The notes under the pieces were generated by a model. That model was not told where the DNA came from. It worked only from the letters and a program-made list of their open reading frames with translations, and did no database searches. Shown here one piece after another: positions 49,701-61,700 of a DNA stretch of 64,000 nucleotides (position 1 is the stretch's first letter; every line of letters begins with the position of its first letter). The stretch lies in assembly GCF_000002995.4 (NCBI RefSeq), contig NW_025062476.1, forward strand, positions 434,001 to 498,000, written 5' to 3'. A program made the position numbers and the translations under genes. Source of the DNA: Brugia malayi. Its lineage: Eukaryota > Nematoda > Chromadorea > Rhabditida > Onchocercidae.

Positions 49701-52700
49701 TGTGTAGGTAAGCTGTTTGATAAACATGGATGTACCAAAAATAGAAATATGTATGAATCGGCGGAGTTATACACTATTGCTCGATTTTTTTGGCTTGTTG
49801 GAACCAAAAGCGGAACTTCCAGAAGACTATATCGAAATTCAAGCTCGTCCATCTGCAGCTAGTACAAATATAGCTTTACAAGACCTAGGTTATTTCAAAA
49901 TGTTTCCTTCAAAATAGTAAACCTTCACTGCTGCTCAAAACGAGGTTATTTTGAGATTGCATGCAAATTTTTTGGAAAGAATTCATATTGAATATCTATT
50001 CTTTACGAAAAAGATATTAACAGTACAAGTAAAAATTTGAGGGCCAGTTTGTACAGGGAGGAGAATTATTGAGATTTATATGATAGTTGTTGAAATAAAA
50101 GTTTGTAGTTCACCTGTTAGTTTTAGTTTCAGTTTTAGATGTTAATAATCTTAGGAAGAATTCAGTTATATCGATTCACTATTGCTCAAAACGAAGTTCA
50201 GTGATTCTGTGAAAATGTTTAATCAAAATTTTCTCGATCATAATATGATTTTTATTGCAGAACCATATAACATGAAAGTTAAATTTAATGCTGGATTGAT
50301 ACAAATAGTGATGAATTATCCAACAAATAAATGTCAGTTGGGTGTAATCCGAGCAGAGGAAGTGTTTATGATTGCGGAGGTGAGGGATAGTTCAGAATTA
50401 AATGCAAGAATTCTAGATTTTTCTTGTTGCTCTTTATTCCTTAATCAAAAGTTTAGTTTAAGTTGTTCTACTTGTTATCTGTTTCTTCTGTTTGCATCTC
50501 ATCAAATTTTCTTTTTTTATTTTTGCGTCACATTTCTTTCGCCCTCGAAGTTGTTTGGTTTCTTTATGTTATCTGGTGTTGTTGCTTTTTGTAGGTAATA
50601 TAAAGAAAATTTTCAAAAGCTTATGTTTCCATAATCCTGCCAACACGTAGAAATAGTATTACTATAGTAAAATAGATAACTTATAGGCAAGGATCAATGA
50701 CAACGAAGTACCACTGGAAATATCGCTATCGCTGGGAAATTGTTCATTATCGGATAGTACACCTTTTTATTCAGAATTGTACAGTGAACGTGTTAATCTT
50801 CGAGCGTTACCAAATAAAAAGGAAGAAGTGGAACAAACTTTTCATTCAGATGACGAAAATCAAAAACATATGTTACCTTCTCGCACAACTCTCCATATTA
50901 CCAAGTAATATTTATTGGACAAAAGTTTCGTGTTAAAAGCTATATTATTTTCTTGTATTAAAATTTTTAGTAAACCGACTTGATATTAAAGACATAGCAC
51001 TAATCTGAAATGGTGCCAGTTTAATTTAAATGTGTTCAACAATAAGCAGTAGCAGTAGGCTCAGCATCTCTACTTAACGAGAAAATGAAAAAGTGGCAAG
51101 TTAATTTGAAAAAGAAAGAAAAATCAAAATTATAAAGTGAAAACTGTAGGTGTCTATGTGCCACATCAGCTACAGCAAAGGGATATGACGCAAGTATTAT
51201 GTTACGAATACCACCAACAGTTAGCATATCATATGTTCATACACATCGTTATTTTAATGCATTATTGGATTTTTGGCAGCATTTTATAGAGCTACAGAAT
51301 ATTGTCATGCGAAATAACATTTCATCTCCAAACATTCAAGTAAGTTAACTGTATTAAATATCTAGATTATCGAACCTTGTCACATCTATATGTTTCATCG
51401 GTTGTAGAGTGTGGAATATCATGTTATTGTATTTATTCTAAAGTTCAGTATGATTTAGAAAGTATTTTAATTTCTTCAGATGAACAATGATGTGCGAAGC
51501 AGGATAAAGCTAATTTGTGAAATTGAATGTCCGTGCGTTATTGTCCTTCCACTCAATCAATTGTCTAATCAAGTGCTTCTCTGTGAAACTGCTAATATTC
51601 GTATCAATAATCGATTCCAATTATCATCTTTAATTCCTAAGTTTCAGGATTTCGAGATTACGAATGTTTTTGGTTTGTTATTTCTTTCAATTTCTTATAA
51701 TTCATTCTTTACTTTTTTCAAGAAAGTTTGATTTTTTTTTTTTTAAACTAAGCATCTGTTCTTCTGTGCAAAATTTGATAATTTAATTTTTATGTGCAAT
51801 ATGATCAAGAAATTTTTCTTGGTTGATTTAAATAAGAATGTTAACTAATAAAACATCAAAAGTTTGGATATAATAATAGGACATAACGAGAGTAATATTA
51901 AGATGATGACGATCACGATTGCTGCATTGACTGGATGTCAGTAGTTTGCACTGAAACATCACTTTATGAAGGCGTAAGGGTATCAAACACCAAGGCTGGA
52001 GTTCGCGAAATACCAGGTGATATTTTTTGACTTACAGCTAGAATTTGAGAATGTTCTTACACAAATATTGGAATCATAAAAACGTCATATGAAAGTAAAA
52101 AAAGAATTAGAAGTAGGAAATATAATGAAACAGCAAATTTAAGAAGCTAAAATGAAAAGGTAATATTAATTTTGATTGCGTTTATGTGAATGTTTTAGAC
52201 TTATATAACATCTAATTCTTATGGCTAATAAAGAAGAAAGTAAAATTTTAGGTTATGAAAGAGTGTGCTGCGATATGTTTCAGCATTTTCATTTCTTAAG
52301 TTCGCGAAAAAGTGTACTTTCGAGACCTTGTGATTTGTTAATAGATATTTTTCGAAACTTGGATATTTTTGTTTCTCACAGAGGTGAGCAATCTCTTTTG
52401 TTTTCAATGTGTGTTGAAAATTTTTTAACCCAATTTAAATTGTAAACTGTTTTGATGGATTTAGTTTTGGGAGAGAATTAGTAGGTATTAAACACTGAGC
52501 TTATTAAATTGCCTTGAAAGTTTCTCATTTTTTCCTGGAAATGAGACTGAGAAAATAAAATGAACTTTTTATTACCCATTTTTTCGAATTTCTATTTGAA
52601 TTTCCACTTTTCTATATCCTAGCATTTTTCCCATCTTTCTAATATTGATCGTAATACATTTTAGTACCAGACGTAGTAATTACTACGTCGCTCGCCAACC

Positions 52701-55700
52701 TAAATGTCAAGTTAACCACTGAGTTTTATCGATTACTGCGCGGCTTCTTATCGATGAACTTAGGTGATGCTTTAGTCCTCGCATCAGAAACAATACCCAT
52801 CGAAGTTTTGCAAAAACCTGCAGAATTCCATGCAAGTTTTCAATTGTGTTTTTTTAAATCGCTTTTCAAGTATTGTAAATGTCTTAAGCTTATTGTTTCA
52901 TTTTTTCTTATCAGCATGTTATGACTTATGTTTCTGGAAATTGAAGATATCATCTTTATTGTTACTTGGAGATTGGAGGCCATTTATACTGTTTTATATA
53001 TGTTAAAAACGTTTTTTATCGACATTAAACTTAAAAAATGTATTGTAAGGTTTGTATCAAGTTTTAATTTTTCCGTGGCAATAATATTTTTCAGGAAGTT
53101 ATTGGAGTGAGCAGTAAATATGCATCGTTTTCATTTCGAATGATGCTCGTAAACGTTGAAGTGAGTGCATTATTTCTTGAGTTGAGGATATCAGTAAGGA
53201 ATATTTTAAGAATTGGATTTTAAATCTATTTGGTGTAACTGTGTATATTTCGTTGCAGTTTAATTGTTTTGTGCAATGTGAGAATTCTCAAGGATTTGTA
53301 CCATTAGCTGGAGTGAAATTGAATTCCTCACGCATATCATTTGATGTCTATATCGATAATCAGTCAGAACTGGATTTAATCTGCGAAAGTACTGAACTAA
53401 TCGACATGCGTTTTTTTGGTATGAGAAAGTTAATGCTTAATAGAAGGAATCGAAAAAGCTTTTATTAATAATCGAAAGAAATAGAATATATTAAATATGA
53501 TCATTTAAATTTATCGTTAATATGTGTATCTTTTAAAATCAACTTTCTGAGTGGAGTTTTTCAAGAACTCGGGAAGATTCCAAAGAAATAAATTTAATTA
53601 AATTCCTGTGTTGGCTTCTAGCTATAACTTATCAATGACTCAAAGGTGATTCTTGATTCATAAGTGATTCTCGATTGAAAGTAATTCTAAATGTTGTTTC
53701 TTTTCGCAGATATGGAATTTAATAATAGAGCGAATGTTTTTAATTCAGTTCTCTTTCCGTTACCCAAAGTGGATTCAAATAGGTGCGTTTCATGTCTGTG
53801 TTCAGTTTTGTTTGTTGACTTTTGACAATGAAGTGAAGTACTTGTACCTTAATTTAGCTAATGATAAGAAATTATATCGACTGAAATGTCATTGCACTAA
53901 TTTTTATCTTTTTAATTTATTTATTCTTGTTTTGTTTTACTTTTGACCATGAAGGAATTTTACACAAAAATATTAAAAAACCACAAAACTGATGATCGTT
54001 TATCAAAATTAATGATAATTAATGCAGGAATTATGTTTTCATTATTGTGATTGCGAATGATGATCTAATTTTCATTTAAAAGTCTTTTGATCTTTTTTCG
54101 GTTTATTTTTGTGAAAAATGAGCATAGTAATAAGTCTCAGATAATGCTTCATTTTCAGAAGTAAACTTATGTCCGAAGCTCATATTGTTTTTAAGTGTGA
54201 TGAACCACCAGTAATTACATTGGTCCTATTAAATGCACGAGTGCTTTTGCTACTAGATTGGCTTAATGATGTGAAAAATTTTTTCCTTCTTCATTCCGAC
54301 TTCATACCGCCAGGTTATCGAAAATTAAAGTTTTGAAAAAACATTAGAACATATAATAAAAAAAAAAAAATCGTTTTCTTTCAAAGCGCACAAGTGAAAC
54401 GATGAATTTAACATATTTTTTTTAGTGGAAGATGCATATCGAGGCATTGTGCGCACAACGAAATTAGGAATTATGGAAAGAGATCCACAAATTCATGAGT
54501 CTGTGGAACAAACTTTTTCTTTAAAAATCACACTAAAAGAATGTGATTTAATACTTCTTGAAAAGCCAGAATCTCTGCACAGTTTGGCTCTTGTTGCTCA
54601 CACTACTGCTGTCTTGAATATGAACGATGCACGCAAATTGTTTAATGTTAATTTAGAGATACAGGTATGTTTAATATTTTAGTTTTATTGCAAGTTAGCG
54701 AGCATTTATACGGTCTATTTATCTTCGATATTTATAAGGAGCAGAATTATGTATAATGAATTGCATTCCATACCAATATTATTTTGTAGCGAATAAACTT
54801 GGACTGGTTTATGATGGCATCTGAAAGTGAAAGCAGATGTCAATTAACGAATGATTTCTCGATGACAATCAGCCTTTCAGTGGAAAGTGATACAGATGTC
54901 GAAGGGCAATCTCCAAAACTTGGACTTTCTTCAATTATTCCCATTAAACATCAGCTTGTAGTAAGTTTTCTTTTGTTTTTTTGTTCAAATTAAAAGTATT
55001 TTCTTTTACTTAAAATCTAGAAGCAAATCTTTCACAAGTAGATACTCATATTCTGATTTGGTTTCACTGAATTAACATGTTTTTAAAGGCTGAAATTAGT
55101 GATATGGTGGCTAGGGTGTCATATCGAGACCTTCATGTAGTGCGGAATGTTCTCACTTCCTCACTAGAGAGATTGAATAAATCGCTGGAAAAAAGTGCTG
55201 TTCGAATACATGATCCTTATTTGGCTGAAAGAGGTAAAATCTTCTGAAAACTGATCGATTCTGTCGCAAATATACTACATAAAGTAAGATTAAGATCAAA
55301 TAAGTTTCGAATTCACTTATTTACTCTTCTTTTGCAGAAGGCGCATCAATCACTGTTTTCCGCACAATCATGAAGGGCAGTCAGATTTCCTTTTGGTTAA
55401 TGGATGACCATCAAGGAACAGTTTTTCCGCTTATTCGATGCAAGTTTAAAAGTTTGTTTTATACTCCTATGAGTTTATCTGTTTCTCTTTTTTTCATTTC
55501 TTTGGACAACCGCCAGTGATTGGATACTACTTAAGTAGGAATACGAAACCAGCTGCTAATACTAAGTAGTACCAAACCCCATTTTTGATGAATTATTAAA
55601 ACTTAATGTATATGATATGCTCTTCTGTTGGTTGCTTTCAAAAATAATATATTGATGATATCTTTGAAGAAATAGTTCTTTAACTTAAAACTTTTTGTTT

Positions 55701-58700
55701 AGAATTTTGTTTAAATCGATATCTGGAGAAGGTTAATGGCTCTTTCACGTTTGTTGCGGATTATTTCAATCAAAATGTTTTTGGTTGGGAACCATTAATT
55801 GAAGATTGGGAGTTAAAACAACTATCGGTGTTTGCTAAGAAGAACACGACAGTTATAGACATTTTTGCTGGTAAATATCAGTACTCAATCTATAATGGCA
55901 TGGCAGTTGAATAGTTTGTAGTTTTACTAGCCACTGTAAAGAATATTTCTTGCATGCGGCAGTTTATGTTGTATTTCGCTTGTTAGCGTGATTTATTTAG
56001 TTCATTTCATAATGTTTTGATGCGATGCACATTTTTGCTATGGCAGAATAATTATTAGCAAAATTTCATTGCAGGTGAATTCAGTACTTTTAACGTCAAT
56101 ATCACTCAAGCGTTTTTGCGACAAACAGTACGTTTCAGTTTGCAATTGTCTGAAATCAGACATTCTTTGGATGAAGATTTTCGGTAAAATTTCAATAGTG
56201 TTAGTTATGTGAGGGGTATAGTTCTACACTCTTTTTAATGTAAAGCTTATCTAGGTCTTTCGGAAATGGATAAATGCTGCTTCAATGTGGACTACATTAT
56301 CATAACAACCTTATAATTCCAAGGCAACAAATGGTTGATAAACAAAAAAAATTTTTTACAAATCTAGCAATTAAATTCTTCTGAAATTTACATAAACAAA
56401 TGAATACTTTTAGGGGGTCATGTGTTCGATCAAGATCGGATCATCTTCCTTATATTTTGCACAATGAAACCGGTTCTAGTCTGCGTTTCACAACAGCTAC
56501 TGACGAAGTTCTAGAAGCTAGATCTATGCAAAGGAAGTCCACAGCCAAATGGTATCAAACAGCGCCAGATGCATCCACTACTTTCGAATTTCCCACAAAA
56601 CGACTTACTATTGCAGTTTGTTTTCAGTTCATTTATAACTAAAGCCTTTTTACTTCTTTTTATTTGTAAAATGAAGTTTTTCAAATAATCAAATTTTGAA
56701 GGAAAATTCGGAAGAAATCCATCAGCTCATAGTACGTGTTGATGGTTGGGATGAGATATCTCCAGTAAATGTGGATGCAGTAGGCACATATTTTCGACTT
56801 GCTAGATGTTCAACTTCCAGAGTTGCAGACGTAAGCTATGCTTAAACTTTAAAAAGTTGAAAGGTTATTGCTTGGTTTGCTCATATGTAATATTTCATAA
56901 ACTGAAAGATGTTCGTACCAGTTTTTTAGAGTAATTTTGGTATTAATGTTCGTTTGGTGATTGTTGTTACAATGGATAAAAATGGTCGAAAAGTAGTGAC
57001 TATAAGATCTGCACTAACAGTTATCAACCATCTTCTTGATCCCATTTTATTGATTCTTACCTGTGGAAGTTCGAAAGTTCCAGGTTTGTCAGTTTTTTAA
57101 ACTGCACTGAAAATATTGAATAATTTATGAGATTTCAATTTACCACTTGAGTATATTTTTCAAATATTTTGTTGAAGAAACATCAATCATTCGAGTTGAT
57201 CCGAAGAAAACATTGCATGTACCACTCAAATTCGCGAGTGCTTCAATGGCTGTCAAACCAGATGGTTGGAATTGTTCGAAGACTCATGAAGTATTTTGAA
57301 AAATGATTGAAAATGTTTTATAAAATTTTCAAACTAAAATGTATGTTTTAATTTTAGGTCAAATGGCAAGAAGCAAAGAGTGCAGGGGAAAGAATCAATA
57401 AATTGTTAAAATTTGATATATTTGATACATGCTATTGGTAAATTTGTATTTTTTTAAGAACATTATCTAGCTTTTTACTTAAATTTGAAGGTTTTCAGCA
57501 CCCATTCAATCCTTTAATTTAAATGAGTGATTATATTTTCAGGATGTGCTTATCTATAAAACGAGAACATTATCCGGAATACGAAATGCTGTCTGGGCAT
57601 ACAATAAGCTTCTCACCTCCCCTTTCGGTCCTCAACTTATTACCAGTTGATGCAGAATTTCGTATTTTTAATACAAAATATGCTGTTTCCGCCAGCAAAC
57701 AAGTACAAATTACATCTGTGAGTGTTTTTTTTTTAACTTTTAACTTGAGGATTTGAAAACTTTTTCTGTCTCCAAAATTTCTTTATATAAAGTATCATTG
57801 CAAGCCTGATATATTCTGAAGACAAAAGTTCTGTTTTTTTTTTTTGACTTTATTATCAGGTTGCTGAGTTACAGGTTAATACCGCCGAAAATATCAGTTT
57901 TGAGGTCGTCACCGATCGATTTGTCTCAGTGCGCGAAGTTACAGTCACGAAGTACGTAATTCAAGAAAGGAGTAATTATTATTTGAAGCTTTCCTTTACT
58001 AGCAGTACACTCATCAAATTGAGTTTTTTGAGTTTACAACTCCTTGAACTTAATTTTACTTATAAAGTTGAAATTAAATTTTATTTTAAGAAATTTGATA
58101 TCATATACTTTTCAGATCTTCACTAACCCAAAAAGCCGGTGATGTAGATCGCTTACATCTACGCATGAAAGATTCGAAAAAACGATACCTAGACATGTAC
58201 TGTAGTCTAAGTATTGGTAGTAGTGGATCTGTTTTGCTGGCCTTGTGGGTAAGTTTTGCTTTCATTAATTTGATTTCTACCGTTCTTGTGGAACTACAGG
58301 TTAGCTGATTTGTGGATCTACCAGATGTTACCAGAGCTAAAAAATCCTAACATTTCATTATCTTTGATCCTTCTTTCTGTAACAATCGATTTAACCCTTA
58401 AACTTCAAACGAATATTTGTTGCTTCTACATTCTGTTCCAGGAAAATTTTTAATATACTTTTGTAGGTACCATACTGGATCGTTAATAAGTCCGGTATTC
58501 CACTAATTATTAAACAGGAAGCAACAAATGGTATAGCTGCTGGACAAATGGAAGAACATGAAAGTGCAAAGGATCGAAATCCATTGATGTTTTCATTTGC
58601 TAACGACAACTGTCCACGACAGTATGTTTTGAAATGAATCAAAAAATTTAATTCCAGAACAACTGTCGTACATCTTAATATTGTGTGGTCAAAAATTTAT

Positions 58701-61700
58701 TTTTGCAGATGTACTATAAGGGTCGGCCAAAATCATACCAGTGATCAGAGTTACAAACCATTGTTTGGACCCAAGTTTCCACTAACAGTTGGACTACACT
58801 CCATGAAATTACGGCTAGTTCATGACCAACATCCAACACAGTTTGTTTTCACCTTCAAGTTTTGATTTTTCAAATTTTTTTTCCTGCTAACATACATGTG
58901 ATCAATTTTTGAATTTAATCATTGCAGGATATACAATATTGGTGTAGAAGTACGACAGGGAACTGGTAGGTACAAAGATACCCAAGTTGTTATGCTTACC
59001 CCACGTTACGTGCTCAGTAATCAAACTTCTTTCGGACTTTCGCTAAGCCACATCGATCGTATCGATGTATGTGACTTTTGTTGTATCCAGTAGGCGAGAT
59101 GATATGAAGAAAGTTGCAATATAATAGCTCAGAATTTTAGAGTTAGTGATGTATAAACGTCGTTCCACTTATGAACTAGATCTTTACTTTAAAGGAATTT
59201 AGAAGCAAGTTTTGTTCATTTTATCTCAGCAAATGATTAATAAAAAGCTTTTTTTTAGCAACCCAATGAGCATGTAAAAGTGGCTAGCAAGTGCAGCCTA
59301 ATTTGGAATGAAAATTTTGAAGATAATCGAATGATATGTGTAAAACGTGATGATGTCAAGTACTGGAGTTGTCCATTTAGAATCGATCTCATTAGCTCTT
59401 TTCATGTTACTATGAGGTTTTAATTTTTATTATGGAAAAATATAGAGGGTGCTTTGATCAATAATATATGCAAGAAGATTTAGGTGGTAAAACTTTTCGA
59501 CGAGAATTATTTGCTTAAGCTAGAAGAGAAATGGGGAGAAAAGTACCCGTTAGTTGTGATCTTTTCCTGCCTGATCTTCGGAAGAATAACACTAAATACT
59601 ATTAGTTGTTTGATTTCTTTATTGGAAAATCATATTTATTGTTAATTGAGCAAAAAAAAAAAAATGCATTTTATCACATTTTTTGCGTTTTTGTATGAAT
59701 CGATCATTCATAAGATAAGTTGACTAGGTATTTTTCTCTTTATTACACAAAATTATTTTTCTTCCAATGTTATTCATTTAAAGAGATGTAGATGAAACTC
59801 CTCAGTTTCTGAGAGTTGAAGTGATACTCAACAGTGCTATATTTTACGTTACTTTCACGGACGTTCGTTACTACCCTCCACCAATTCAGCTAGAAAATCT
59901 ATCCGACGTTCCTGTGTTATATCAGCAAAAAATTGAAAGGTAAAATACTAGTAAATCATACCTTTATTTAACCATTATAGTATACATTCTTTGTAAATTT
60001 AAATGTTTTGATATCACTACTAATTTTTATTAGATAAGATATATAAAGTCACTTTTTATTCTTCTATTTTTTTTTATGTGATTCATTATTATACAGAATT
60101 TGCTTCTTATAGGCCTTGTTCTCATTTGCGTACGATTTGTAAAGCACGAAGTGCAGTAGATTATGCTTGGGACGATCATTACGCACCAAAATTATTGATC
60201 CTTCAAGTGTTCGAGAACAAATCGAATTTTTACGATCCACAAAAGCCAGGAATGGGACCACCTTTAGTGTATACTAACGATGTTTTTATCAAATTTGCGC
60301 ATTCTTTCAACAGGCAGTTTTTTCATTATTCTTCTTTTGAATGAAAAACCATCCCTTTGATCATTTTTTTTTATTTTGCTTTTATTTGTACTACTACTTT
60401 GATTATTTTTGGCTTCTAATCATAATGTTTAGCTGCATTCCATACTTATTGTTTTGATCGATCATGACTGAACTTCACACTAGATTCATTCTGAGTTTAT
60501 ATAGCATTTTATGTTTATTAATGAATATTTTGTTTTCTCTATTGACTGAATAATTTCAAGAAAATTTTGCAGGAAACCGAAAGACGGCTTCACAGATGAA
60601 CTTGAATTGGCTTTGGAGGTGCTGCATAAAGGGAAAGTAATACTTAATAAACTAAATCCCAGCGACAGTAGTCGTAATCAGTTGTGGCGTTTTACACAAG
60701 ATGGTTGTCTTGAAAATATTGGAATGAATAATCGCGCAAAAATGGGAGAACGCTACGTGCTTGACGTTCTGGATAATGGTGGATTTGTGTTAATGATGTT
60801 GAAACGAAATTCGGCAAGGGACCGTTTTCAAAAATGGCAATTTACATCGGTAAGAATGAAGTCTTAGACGTTTGTTTTCCCGCTGTAGAACATACTCAAA
60901 AATTGTAGTGCTACTTAACACTATAAAATACGCATTAAAAAAAAATTATGTGCACTACATGAAATTGTAGTGCTTAGTTAATTGAGCATATAAATTAGCT
61001 TTTGAAATTCTATTCTGATAGGAATTTATTTTAGGTTGTTACAATTGAATGAAATTTCCAGGAAAAGCAATTACGTTGTAAAGTGGAAGGAATGTTTGTT
61101 GAGGCACGCAAAACAGAAGTTGTACTTGCTATCCCAAATAAGAAATCTATATTGAATAAGAAAGGAATTCCACTTGAGCAGATATGGGAGTTACAGTCGC
61201 AACTCCCAGGAAGTGGCATTTTAGATGTAGAATGTTTTCACAGAGGACCTACTTTGGTAGCTTTTACATTTTTCACTACTTTTTCAAATTCAATTTTTTA
61301 GTTCTAGTTTTAATTTTAGCTCTGTCTCTCCGTTCGCAAAACTAGTTTTAAAAATCCCTACAGTTTTATGATTTCTAATAAAATAACGTAATTTATCATG
61401 CTTTGTTAAATCCATGAATTTCTTTTTAAATTATTCTATAAATCAGAACTGTCATGTTCTTTCAAAAAAAAGAAAGGAAAAAGCTGAGTTAATTTGTAAT
61501 CTTTTGTTATAAGGGGTTGACGAGATGTATTTGAAGGTAGTCCGCATAACGGATCGGCAGAAATCATGTCAGACACCTGCAATGTACCGTTCTGGTCAGT
61601 TATTTCATTTACAACCACCATCCAGCGGTTGTGAAACAAACTTTAACAATGTGTGGAATTTTGAATTGAATGTTTCGATGCAAAATGGTAGGTTTCCTAG

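Noticed and set aside
50940..51149. Candidate extra VPS13D exon between exons 25 and 26
   Set aside because: Every acceptor tried leads to an in-frame stop, while exon 25 joins directly to 51150 in phase 2 with good VPS13-like sequence.
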